Assembly: GCF_900114385.1 (NCBI RefSeq)
Contig: NZ_FOSW01000009.1
Location: 158,871-222,870 of the forward strand
Direction: 5' to 3'
Origin: Geodermatophilus ruber
Lineage (GTDB): Bacteria > Actinomycetota > Actinomycetes > Mycobacteriales > Geodermatophilaceae
Length of the DNA: 64,000 nucleotides
The notes beneath the pieces were generated by a model. That model was not told the DNA's origin, made no database searches, and saw nothing but the letters and a program-made list of their open reading frames with translations. Positions 45,623-53,483 of this stretch are shown here, piece by piece. Within the stretch, counting starts at the first letter, position 1. The number at the start of each line of letters is the position of its first letter. The position numbers were made by a program, and so were the translations under genes.

Positions 45623-46300
45623 ATGACTGACCAGGTGGCCGCCCTCGAGGCGCGGATCGCGGAGCTGGAGAACCGGGTCACCCGGGCCGAGGACATCGAG
45701 GCGATCCGCCGGCTGCAGTACACCTACGGCTACTACCTCGACAAGACCTACTACGAGGAGGTCGTCGAGCTCTTCGCCGACGAGGGCGCCGAGGTCCGCT
45801 TCCTGCACGGCGTCTTCCGCGGCAAGGAGGGCGTCAAGCGGCTCTACACCGGCCGCTTCATGACCAAGTTCGCCGAGGGGCACAACGGCCCGCGCTACGG
45901 CCGGCTGCTCGACCACCCGCAGATGCAGGGGATCATCACGCTCTCCGAGGACGGCCGGTCGGCCAAGGCCCGGTTCCGCTCGGTCATGCAGGCCGGCACG
46001 CACGAGACCGTGCCCGGGTTCCGCCAGTGGTTCGAGGGCGGCATCTACGAGAACGAGTACGTCAAGCAGGACGGCGAGTGGCGGATCCGGCTGCTGAACA
46101 TGCGGTCGTTCTGGCAGGGCGACTTCGACAAGGGCTGGTCCCGCTGCCCGGTCGAGTACCAGGGCTACCTGACCGAGACCTACCCGGCCGACCCGCACGG
46201 GCCTGACGAGATCGTCGACGACTGGAAGATGTTCCCGCACACCGAGACGATGCCGTTCCACTACGTGCACCCGGTGACCGGCAAGCAGGTCCAGGACTGA
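45623..46300 (+). CDS. NTF2-like (SnoaL_4) protein
   Basis: A 225-residue protein: a short coiled-coil-like start (VAALEARIAELENRVTRAEDIEAIRRLQYTYGYYLD is its helical run, residues 5-40) leading into an NTF2-like domain with many aromatic residues. The family includes SnoaL-type cyclases, small-subunit-like proteins and dehydratases. It is translated ahead of the dioxygenase (GGAGGAG before the ATG), 31 bases before that gene. Because the dioxygenase has no LigA-type small subunit, this protein may be a partner or act on the dioxygenase substrate. No residue proves a reaction. Confidence 0.77.
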   Translation: MTDQVAALEARIAELENRVTRAEDIEAIRRLQYTYGYYLDKTYYEEVVELFADEGAEVRFLHGVFRGKEGVKRLYTGRFMTKFAEGHNGPRYGRLLDHPQMQGIITLSEDGRSAKARFRSVMQAGTHETVPGFRQWFEGGIYENEYVKQDGEWRIRLLNMRSFWQGDFDKGWSRCPVEYQGYLTETYPADPHGPDEIVDDWKMFPHTETMPFHYVHPVTGKQVQD

Positions 46301-46331
46301 CCGCCCGGCGACACCGACCCAAGGAGCACTG

Positions 46332-47318
46332 ATGGCCACCATCGTCGGGGCGATCGGCACCTCGCACAGCCCGATGCTGCTCACCAACCCGCGCCTGTGG
46401 CGGGAGCGGGCGGCGCAGGACCGCAGCAACAAGGAACTGCACGACACCTCCGGCCGGCACGTCACCTTCGACGAGCTGTCGGCCGCGGTGGGGGAGCGGT
46501 ACGCCGCCGAGCTCACCGACGAGGTGTGGGAGCAGCGGTACACCGCCTGCGTGCAGGGGATGGACCGGCTCGCCGCCGACCTCGCCGAGCTGCGGCCCGA
46601 CGTCCTCGTGGTGATCGGCGACGACCAGGAGGAGGTCTTCGACGCCACCAACCAGCCGTCGATGGCCGTCTTCTGGGGCGACAGCTGGGAGACCGGCACG
46701 ATGGAGGGCGCCCCGCCCGGGGAGTTCTTCGAGGCGGTCAAGACCGGCTACGCGATGGACGCCGTCCACAAGTTCGACGGCCACCCGGAGCTCGCGCTCG
46801 ACGTCATCCGGCACCTGGTCCGCTCGGAGTTCGACGTCGCCAGCGTCGCCGCCACCCCGCCCGGCCACGGCTTCGGCCACGCCTACGGGTTCATCATCCA
46901 GCGGCTGCTGGGCGAGCGGACCGACGTCCCGGTGGTGCCGGTCATGCTCAACACCTACTACCCGCCCAACCAGCCCTCGGCGAAGCGGTGCTTCGACTTC
47001 GGGCGGGCGCTGGGCGCCGGCATCGAGGCCTCGCCGGTCGACGCGCGCGTCGTGCTGGTCGCCTCCGGCGGCCTGTCGCACTTCGTGGTCGACGAGGAGC
47101 TGGATCGGCGCGTCCTCGACGGCATCGCCGCCCGGGACGCCGAGTCGCTGCGCACCATCCCCGACGCGCTGCTCAACGCCGGGTCCTCGGAGATCCGCAA
47201 CTGGGTGGCCGTCGCCGGCGCCATGCGCGACCGCGAGGTCGCGTGGTCGGAGTACGCCCCGTGCTACCGCACGGCGGCGGGCACCGGCTGCGGCATGGGC
47301 TTCCTCCGGTGGCAGTGA
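46332..47318 (+). CDS. LigB-superfamily extradiol ring-cleavage dioxygenase
   Basis: A 328-residue class III (LigB) dioxygenase. His12 (IGTSHSP), His250 (GGLSH) and Glu287 (SSEIRNW) match the iron ligands and acid/base residue of protocatechuate 4,5-dioxygenase. The second ligand position (His61 in LigB) is Gln99 in VVIGDDQEEVFD, so the metal site is not standard. The protein should open a catechol-like ring using O2, if active. AAGGAG precedes the ATG. It lies between the NTF2-like gene and the ABC importer genes. An alternative is a non-ring-cleaving LigB relative. Confidence 0.82.
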   Translation: MATIVGAIGTSHSPMLLTNPRLWRERAAQDRSNKELHDTSGRHVTFDELSAAVGERYAAELTDEVWEQRYTACVQGMDRLAADLAELRPDVLVVIGDDQEEVFDATNQPSMAVFWGDSWETGTMEGAPPGEFFEAVKTGYAMDAVHKFDGHPELALDVIRHLVRSEFDVASVAATPPGHGFGHAYGFIIQRLLGERTDVPVVPVMLNTYYPPNQPSAKRCFDFGRALGAGIEASPVDARVVLVASGGLSHFVVDEELDRRVLDGIAARDAESLRTIPDALLNAGSSEIRNWVAVAGAMRDREVAWSEYAPCYRTAAGTGCGMGFLRWQ

Positions 47319-47322
47319 CCCG

Positions 47323-48171
47323 ATGACCGGTGCGACCGCCGCTGCGGCGGCTCCGCAGCGGGGCGCGGACGACCCCGCGCCCCTGCTGCGGGTCGAGGAC
47401 GTCAGCGTCCGCTTCGGCGGCGTGGTGGCGCTGGACGGGCTCTCCTTCGACGTCCCCCGCGGGAGCATCTGCGGGCTGATCGGCCCCAACGGGGCCGGCA
47501 AGACGACCATGTTCAACGTCGTCAGCCGCGTCTACGAGGCCAGCTCGGGGCGGGTGCTGCTCGACGGCGTCGACCTGCTCCGGCTGCCCCCGCACCGGAT
47601 CGCCTCGGTCGGGGTCGCCCGCACGTTCCAGAACATCGCGCTGTTCCCGACGATGACGGTGCTCGACAACATCACCGTCGGTGCCCACTCCCGGGGCTCG
47701 GGCGGCTGGGTGCGCGCGGCGTTCCGGCTGGGCAACCGCCGCAACGACTCCGCCGCACGGTCCGACGCCATGGCGCTGCTCGAGCGGCTGGGCCTGGCGC
47801 ACCTGGCGCTGCGGCCGGTGGCGGGGCTGCCCTTCGGCACGATGAAGCGGATCGAGCTGGCCCGGGCCATGGCCGCCCGGCCCAAGCTGCTGCTGCTCGA
47901 CGAGCCGGCCAACGGCCTCACCCACTCGGAGGTCGACGAGCTGGCGGCGGTCATCCGCGGGCTGCGCGACGACTTCTCCCTGTCGGTCCTCCTGGTGGAG
48001 CACCACATGAAGATGGTCATGGGCATCAGCGACCGGGTCACCGTGCTGAACTTCGGACGGCGGATCGCCGACGGCACCCCCAGCCAGGTGCAGCGCGACC
48101 CGGCGGTGATCGAGGCCTACCTCGGCGGCGACTCGCACGCCGACGAGCCGGGCGGGGGGCATCGTGGCTGA
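47323..48171 (+). CDS. livG: Branched-chain-type ABC transporter ATPase (LivG-like)
   Basis: A 282-residue ABC ATPase with Walker A GPNGAGKTT, Walker B LLLLDEPANGL and H-loop VEHHMKM. The signature motif is degenerate: LPFGTMKRIELARA replaces LSGGQ, a known feature of LivG-type ATPases. VARTFQNIALFPTMTVLDNI is characteristic of LivG. It provides energy for import with the next three genes. It begins four bases after the dioxygenase stop and overlaps the LivF gene by 8 bases, so uptake and ring cleavage are co-expressed. Confidence 0.9.
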   Translation: MTGATAAAAAPQRGADDPAPLLRVEDVSVRFGGVVALDGLSFDVPRGSICGLIGPNGAGKTTMFNVVSRVYEASSGRVLLDGVDLLRLPPHRIASVGVARTFQNIALFPTMTVLDNITVGAHSRGSGGWVRAAFRLGNRRNDSAARSDAMALLERLGLAHLALRPVAGLPFGTMKRIELARAMAARPKLLLLDEPANGLTHSEVDELAAVIRGLRDDFSLSVLLVEHHMKMVMGISDRVTVLNFGRRIADGTPSQVQRDPAVIEAYLGGDSHADEPGGGHRG

Positions 48172-48880
48172 GCCGCTGCTGCAGCTGTCCGGCGTCCACG
48201 CGGCCTACGGGGACGTCGAGGTCCTGCGCGGCGTCGACCTGGAGGTCGGCGAGGGGGAGGTCGTCGTCCTGCTCGGCGCCAACGGCGCGGGCAAGACGAC
48301 CACCCTGCGGGCCATCTGCGGGATGGTCGGCACTCGCGGCTCGGTGCGCCTCGGCGGCACCGAGCTCACCGGGAAGCCGACCGAGTGGGTGGTGCGCCGC
48401 GGCATCTCGCACGTGCCGCAGGGCCGGGGCGTCTTCGGCGTCCTCTCGGTCGAGGAGAACCTGCGGGTCGGCGCCTGGAACCGCACGGACGCCAAGGGCA
48501 TCGAGGCCGACATCGAGCGCTGGTACACCGTCTTCCCCCGGCTGGCCGAGCGCCGCACGCAGCTGGCCGGCGGGATGAGCGGCGGGGAGCAGCAGATGCT
48601 CGCCGTCGCCCGTGGCCTCATGGCCCGACCCCGGCTGCTGCTGCTCGACGAACCGTCGCTGGGCCTGGCCCAGATCATCACGCGCGAGCTGTTCGCCCAG
48701 CTCGAGGCCATCAACCGGGAGGAGTCCGTGGCGATGCTCATCGTCGAGCAGAACGCGGAGCTCGCGCTCTCCTTCGCCCATCGCGGCTACGTGCTCGAGT
48801 CCGGCTCGATCGTGCTGTCCGGCAGCGCGGACGCAGTCCGGGGCAACGAGGACATGCGCCGCGCCTACCTGGGCTACTGA
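48164..48880 (+). CDS. livF: Branched-chain-type ABC transporter ATPase (LivF-like)
   Basis: A 238-residue ABC ATPase with Walker A GANGAGKTT, signature MSGGEQQ and Walker B LLLLDEPSLGL. HVPQGRGVFGVLSVEENL is the LivF-type Q-loop region. It pairs with LivG. The start is GTG at 48164, inside the end of LivG. Together they power a HAAT-family importer. Confidence 0.9.
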   Translation: MAEPLLQLSGVHAAYGDVEVLRGVDLEVGEGEVVVLLGANGAGKTTTLRAICGMVGTRGSVRLGGTELTGKPTEWVVRRGISHVPQGRGVFGVLSVEENLRVGAWNRTDAKGIEADIERWYTVFPRLAERRTQLAGGMSGGEQQMLAVARGLMARPRLLLLDEPSLGLAQIITRELFAQLEAINREESVAMLIVEQNAELALSFAHRGYVLESGSIVLSGSADAVRGNEDMRRAYLGY

Positions 48881-48893
48881 CGGGGGTCCGCAC

Positions 48894-49820
48894 ATGTCAC
48901 CGAACATCGACAACCCCGCCTACCTGCTGACCCTGCTCACCGGCGGGCTCACCAACGGGGTGCTCTACGCGCTGGTCGCCCTGGCGATCGTGCTGGTCTA
49001 CAAGACGACCAGCCACATCAACCTGGCCCAGGGCGAGATGGCCACGCTGGGCGCGTTCTGCGTCTTCGAGCTGACCCGGCACGGGGTGAACGTGTGGCTG
49101 GCCATCGCCATCGCCCTGGTGCTGTCGTTCTTCTTCGGCGCGGGCCTGGAGCGGGGGCTGATCCGGCCGCTGGAGCGGCGCGGCGTCTTCCCGGTCATCC
49201 TCGCCACCCTCGCGCTGTTCCTCATCATCAACGCGGGCGTGGCCATCATCTGGGGCACGCAGCCGGTGGCCCCACCGCGGCCGTTCCCGAGCGGCATCGA
49301 CGACAAGATCGACCTCATCGGCGGCGCCCCGCCGTTCTTCATCACCCACGTGTCCCTGGGCGTGCTGGCCGTCCTGGTCGTGCTCCTGCTCGGCCTGTGG
49401 CTGCTGCTGGAGAAGACCAAGCTCGGCCTGGGCTACCGGGCGGTGGCGGCCAACCGGGAGGCCGCGGAGGTCATGGGCATCCCGGTCGGCCGGATGTACA
49501 TGTTCGGCTGGGGGATCGCCGCGGCGCTGGGCACCCTCGCCGCCGCCCTGGTGGCCGAGACCGCGGGCGCCCTGGACTTCAACTCGATGGGCGTCATCCT
49601 CATCTTCGGCCTGGCCGCGGCCACCCTCGGCGGGATCGACAGCGTGCCGGGTGCCGCGGTGGGCGGCCTGGCCCTCGGCCTGGTCATGGCGGTCGTGCCG
49701 GGCCTGTTCACCGTCATCGAGGGCGACCTGAGCCTGGTCATCGCCCTGCTCGTCGTGCTCGTCGTCCTCCTCGTCCGGCCCCAGGGGCTGTTCGGGACCA
49801 AGACCCTGGAGCGGGTGTGA
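48894..49820 (+). CDS. livH: Branched-chain-type ABC transporter permease (LivH-like)
   Basis: A 308-residue permease with about eight membrane helices. TTSHINLAQGEMATLGAF near the N-terminus and YRAVAANREAAEVMGIPVGRMYMFGWGIAAALGTLAA (a run that interacts with the ATPases) are LivH hallmarks. It starts 13 bases after LivF and overlaps LivM at its stop (GTGA). It forms the channel with LivM. Confidence 0.9.
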   Translation: MSPNIDNPAYLLTLLTGGLTNGVLYALVALAIVLVYKTTSHINLAQGEMATLGAFCVFELTRHGVNVWLAIAIALVLSFFFGAGLERGLIRPLERRGVFPVILATLALFLIINAGVAIIWGTQPVAPPRPFPSGIDDKIDLIGGAPPFFITHVSLGVLAVLVVLLLGLWLLLEKTKLGLGYRAVAANREAAEVMGIPVGRMYMFGWGIAAALGTLAAALVAETAGALDFNSMGVILIFGLAAATLGGIDSVPGAAVGGLALGLVMAVVPGLFTVIEGDLSLVIALLVVLVVLLVRPQGLFGTKTLERV

Positions 49821-51028
49821 GTTCGCCACGCGTCGTCCTCGAGGGCTCGCGGGCCCACCGGCTCTGGCAGGGCGCCGGGCTGCTGCTGGCCGCGCTGGTG
49901 GTGCTGGCCCTGCCGCTGCTGGCCGGCGATTTCCGCATCGGCCAGTTCAGCCTGGTCATCGCCTACGCGGTGGCGGTGCTCGGGCTGAACCTGGTGACCG
50001 GGTTCAGCGGCCAGATCTCCCTCGGCCACGGGGCCTTCTTCGGCCTGGGCGCCTACACCACCGCCATCCTGGTCACCGACCACGGCTGGGCCTGGGCGGC
50101 GACGGTGCCGGTGGCCGCGCTGCTGGGTCTCGCGCTCGGCTTCGTCGTCGGCGTCCCGGCCCTGCGGCTGCACGGGCTCTACCTCGCCGTCATCACCCTG
50201 GCCGTCGGCGTCGCGTTCCCGGTCGTGGTCAGCCAGCCGGTCGGCCTGTCGCTGGGCACCGGCGGGGTGGCCGGCAAGACGGTCCGCATCGCCTGGGACA
50301 AGCCCGCGTGGTTCGGCCTGGACGTCTCCGACCGCGGCTGGATGTTCCTGGTCATGGCCGCGGTCGCCGGGGGCCTGTTCTGGATCGCCACCGGGCTGGT
50401 CCGCAGCCGGGTCGGCCGCTCGATGGTCGCGCTGCGCGACAACGGGACGGCGGCCGCGATCTCCGGCGTGTGGCCCGCGGAGGTCAAGACGGTCGCGTTC
50501 GCGGTCAGCGCCCTGTACGGCTCGGTCGGCGGCAGCCTCTACCTGCTGACCACGCCGATCATCAGCCCCACCACGGTCGGCTTCACCATCACCCTGCTGT
50601 TCATCACCGCGATGGTGCTGGGCGGCGCGGCCACCGTCTCCGGCGCCTGGCTCGGCGGCCTGGCCATGGTGTTCCTGCCGTACTACACGGCGGAGTGGGC
50701 GGCGCGGATCCCGCTGCTGAGCGACCTCACCGACCAGCCGGGGCTGTTCGCGAACGTCCTCTACGGCGTCATCCTCATCGTCTTCATCTATTTCGTGCCC
50801 GGTGGCGTGGTGCCCCTGCTCACCCGGCTGCGTTGCCGCTTCCTGGTGATCGTCCCGCCCGAGGCGGCGGCGGCCGCCGGGCTGCCGTCCTCCGGCAGCG
50901 ACACCACGCCCGGGGCCCCCGACGGAGGACTGGCCGGGCCCACCCCGGCCATCGGCGGGCCGGTGTCGCCCGCCGGCGAGCCCGACCCCTCCCACGGTCC
51001 CGGGCACCCCGCCCCCATCCGTTCCTGA
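49817..51028 (+). CDS. livM: Branched-chain-type ABC transporter permease (LivM-like)
   Basis: A 403-residue permease with about nine helices; LNLVTGFSGQISLGHGAFF and the RDNGTAAAISGVWPAEVKT coupling loop are typical of LivM. A Pro/Gly/Ala-rich tail of about 60 residues follows the last helix, longer than in E. coli LivM. GTG at 49817 overlaps the LivH stop. In this island it probably imports an aromatic acid or similar, since HAAT systems also carry benzoate-like and hydroxycinnamate-like substrates. Confidence 0.9.
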   Translation: MSSPRVVLEGSRAHRLWQGAGLLLAALVVLALPLLAGDFRIGQFSLVIAYAVAVLGLNLVTGFSGQISLGHGAFFGLGAYTTAILVTDHGWAWAATVPVAALLGLALGFVVGVPALRLHGLYLAVITLAVGVAFPVVVSQPVGLSLGTGGVAGKTVRIAWDKPAWFGLDVSDRGWMFLVMAAVAGGLFWIATGLVRSRVGRSMVALRDNGTAAAISGVWPAEVKTVAFAVSALYGSVGGSLYLLTTPIISPTTVGFTITLLFITAMVLGGAATVSGAWLGGLAMVFLPYYTAEWAARIPLLSDLTDQPGLFANVLYGVILIVFIYFVPGGVVPLLTRLRCRFLVIVPPEAAAAAGLPSSGSDTTPGAPDGGLAGPTPAIGGPVSPAGEPDPSHGPGHPAPIRS

Positions 51029-51062
51029 CCCGTAGTCCCAACCAGCCCGTAGTCCCAGCCAG
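51029..51062 (+). repeat. Two-copy 17-bp direct repeat before the binding-protein gene
   Basis: CCCGTAGTCCCAACCAG (51029-51045) is followed directly by CCCGTAGTCCCAGCCAG (51046-51062) with one mismatch. It lies in the 48-base gap between livM and the binding-protein gene, just before its TAGGAG ribosome-binding site. Confidence 0.8.
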
Positions 51063-51076
51063 TAGGAGAGAACTCG

Positions 51077-52414
51077 ATGACGAGAACGTCCCGCTCGATG
51101 GCGCTGGCCAGCGCCGGTCTGCTGCTCCTCGGCGTCGCCGCCTGCGGGGACAGCCGCAGCGAGGGAAACGCCGCGGGAGGCGGTGGCGGGCAGACCAACA
51201 CGGAGGGGCGGTTCGTCGTCGACGCCTCCGCCTGCCCGGAGGACGCCACGACCGCCCTGGCCGACGGTGAGCCGATCACGATCGGCACCAGCCAGCCGCT
51301 GAGCGGCCCGCTGGCCTCCGGCGGCGCGGCGAACGTCGCCGGCATCACCGCCTACTTCGAGAAGGTCAACGAGGCCGGCGGCATCGCCGGGCACCAGCTC
51401 GAGCTGGTGGCCAAGGACGACGCCTACGACGCCGCGCGCGCGGTGACCAACGCGCAGTCCTTCGTCGGCGAGGAGCAGGTCTTCGCCAACCTCGCCCAGG
51501 TCGGCACCCCGCAGATCCGCGCGACCCAGCCGATCTACGAGCAGGCGTGCGTGCCGCAGCTGTGGACCATCACGACCGGTCCGGCCTTCACCAACCCGAC
51601 CGAGCACGAGTGGACCGTCAACGGCATCCCGCCGGCACCGGTCGAGGCCAAGGCGATGGTCGACTACATCGCCGAGCAGGTGCCCGGCGGGTCGGTCACC
51701 GAGATCAAGGGCTCCGACGCCCTCAGTGAGGACTTCCACGCCGCGCTGCCGCGTCTCGCGGAGGACGCCGGGCTGACCGTGCAGCCGGCGCAGACCATCC
51801 CGGCCGGCGCGACGAACATCGACGCGCAGATCTCGGCGGCGGTCGCCGGGGAGCCGGACGCGATCGTCCTGGAGGCCCTGCCGAACTACGCCCCCGGGTT
51901 CATCACCGGGCTGGCGCGGGCCGGCTACGAGGGCCTGGTCGTGCTGAACTCCTCGGCCAACGGGGCTGCGCAGTGGATCACGCCGTCCGACCCGGCCGGT
52001 GAGGGCGTCGTCGCCCCGCTGTTCCGCAAGGACCCGTCGGACACCCGCTGGGACGGCGACCCGGCCATGCAGGAGTACCTGGACGACATGGCGGCCGCCG
52101 GCCAGCAGGACCTGGCCCGGTTCGGCAACGCCCTCGACGGCTACGGCTGGGCGCAGCTGATCGTGCAGAACCTGACCGACGCCGCGGAGATGGACGGCGG
52201 CCTGACCCGCGCCAACCTGATGAGCGCCGCCTGGAACACCGACCTGGAGCGGCCGCTGATGCTGCACCCGGAGGCGAGCACCAGCGGGCCCGACGACCCG
52301 TTCATCGCCGAGTCCGGTGAGATGGCCTCCTACTCCACGGAGACGAAGGGCTGGGTCTCCGAGATGGAGTGGGACTACTCCGGCACCAGCGGGGACATCG
52401 TCGGCCAGGGCTGA
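51077..52414 (+). CDS. ABC transporter substrate-binding lipoprotein (Peripla_BP_6)
   Basis: A 445-residue lipoprotein: signal peptide with LLLLGVAAC (lipid Cys23), a Gly/Asn linker, then a type I periplasmic-binding-protein fold (ITIGTSQPLSGPLASGG; VNEAGGIAGHQLELVAKDDAYD). It captures the substrate at the cell surface and delivers it to LivHM. The family's members bind amino acids, amides and aromatic acids; the binding-site residues are not informative enough to choose. GTAGGAGAG before the ATG gives a good start. It ends the dioxygenase-importer operon at a hairpin. Confidence 0.88.
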   Translation: MTRTSRSMALASAGLLLLGVAACGDSRSEGNAAGGGGGQTNTEGRFVVDASACPEDATTALADGEPITIGTSQPLSGPLASGGAANVAGITAYFEKVNEAGGIAGHQLELVAKDDAYDAARAVTNAQSFVGEEQVFANLAQVGTPQIRATQPIYEQACVPQLWTITTGPAFTNPTEHEWTVNGIPPAPVEAKAMVDYIAEQVPGGSVTEIKGSDALSEDFHAALPRLAEDAGLTVQPAQTIPAGATNIDAQISAAVAGEPDAIVLEALPNYAPGFITGLARAGYEGLVVLNSSANGAAQWITPSDPAGEGVVAPLFRKDPSDTRWDGDPAMQEYLDDMAAAGQQDLARFGNALDGYGWAQLIVQNLTDAAEMDGGLTRANLMSAAWNTDLERPLMLHPEASTSGPDDPFIAESGEMASYSTETKGWVSEMEWDYSGTSGDIVGQG

Positions 52415-52431
52415 CCCGACCGGGCTCCCGC

Positions 52432-52467
52432 GGGGCCGTCGCCGGACTCGTCTCCGGCGGCGGCCCC
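52432..52467. terminator. Bidirectional terminator hairpin
   Basis: GGGGCCGTCGCCGGA (52432-52446) pairs with TCCGGCGGCGGCCCC (52453-52467) with one G-T pair and a 6-nt loop. It lies between the convergent binding-protein and PPK2 genes. Confidence 0.75.
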
Positions 52468-52481
52468 GTCGTCGTCCACCG

Positions 52482-53414
52482 TCAGCTGGCCGGCTTGAGC
52501 TCCTCGTGCCCGAGCGCCTCCCGGTCGGACTCCAGGACGTCGGCCGCGGCCACGACGATGTTCGGATCCGGCGTGCCGACGACGGACTCGTCCTTGCCCT
52601 CGTAGGGCAGCCGGCTCAGGACGTGGCGCATCGCCTCCAGCCGGGCCCGCTTCTTGTCGTTGCTCTTGATCACCGTCCACGGGGCGTGGTCGGTGTCGGT
52701 CGCGGTGAAGATCGCCTCCTTGGCGGCGGTGTAGTCGTCCCACTTGTCGAGGGAGGCCAGGTCGGTGGGGGAGAGCTTCCACTGCCGCACCGGGTCGATG
52801 GCCCGGATGATGAACCGGGTGCGCTGCTCGCGCCGGGACACCGAGAACCAGAACTTCACCAGGTGGATCCCGCTGTCGACCAGCATCCGCTCGAACTCCG
52901 GCGCCTGGCGCATGAACTGCTCGTACTGCTCCTGGTCGGCGTAGCCCATGACCCGTTCGACGCCGGCGCGGTTGTACCAGGAGCGGTCGAACAGCACGAT
53001 CTCGCCGGCGGCCGGCAGGTGGTTGACGTACCGCTGGAAGTACCACTGCGACTGTTCGCGCTCCGACGGCTTGTCGAGGGCGACCACCCGCGTGCCGCGC
53101 GGGTTGAGGTGCTCGGTGAAGCGCTTGATGGTGCTGCCCTTGCCGGCCGCGTCCCGCCCCTCGAACAGCACCACCAGCTTCTGCCCGGTGTCCTTGACCC
53201 AGCTCTGCAGCCGCAGCAGCTGGATCTGCAGCCGGCGCTTCTCCCGGTCGTACTCCGGGCGGCGCATCTTCTCGTCGTAGGGATAGCCCTCCCGCCAGGT
53301 CTCGACCAGCTCGCCGCCGGGGCCGAAGAGGAGGCCGTCGTCGTCCCAGTCCTCGTCGGTGTCCGCATCGGGCAGGGCCTGCAGCCGGTAGCGGGAGAGA
53401 TCGATCTCGGTCAC
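52482..53414 (-). CDS. ppk2: Polyphosphate kinase 2
   Basis: A 310-residue PPK2. Walker A is FEGRDAAGKGS, the lid region includes SEREQSQWYFQRYVNHLP and Walker B is LFDRSWYNRAGVERVMG. PPK2 moves phosphate between polyphosphate and nucleotides, here likely GDP/ADP to GTP/ATP. Single-domain length of about 300 residues fits class I/III. The start is GTG at 53414 with GGGAG upstream. It has no operon partner. Confidence 0.92.
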   Translation of the reverse strand: MTEIDLSRYRLQALPDADTDEDWDDDGLLFGPGGELVETWREGYPYDEKMRRPEYDREKRRLQIQLLRLQSWVKDTGQKLVVLFEGRDAAGKGSTIKRFTEHLNPRGTRVVALDKPSEREQSQWYFQRYVNHLPAAGEIVLFDRSWYNRAGVERVMGYADQEQYEQFMRQAPEFERMLVDSGIHLVKFWFSVSRREQRTRFIIRAIDPVRQWKLSPTDLASLDKWDDYTAAKEAIFTATDTDHAPWTVIKSNDKKRARLEAMRHVLSRLPYEGKDESVVGTPDPNIVVAAADVLESDREALGHEELKPAS

Positions 53415-53483
53415 GGCAGCTCCCTACCCCGCCGGTGCCCCGGCCCACGCGCGGACGTCGGGTGCCGCTGGGATGCTGACGCC

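Noticed and set aside
51029..51062. CRISPR-like repeat
   Set aside because: Only two 17-bp copies directly abutting, without spacers; a simple tandem duplication.
49433..52267. A 944-residue open frame on the minus strand across the importer genes
   Set aside because: It is antisense to well-supported livH, livM and binding-protein genes and is Gly/Arg/Gln-rich low-complexity sequence, a typical high-GC shadow.
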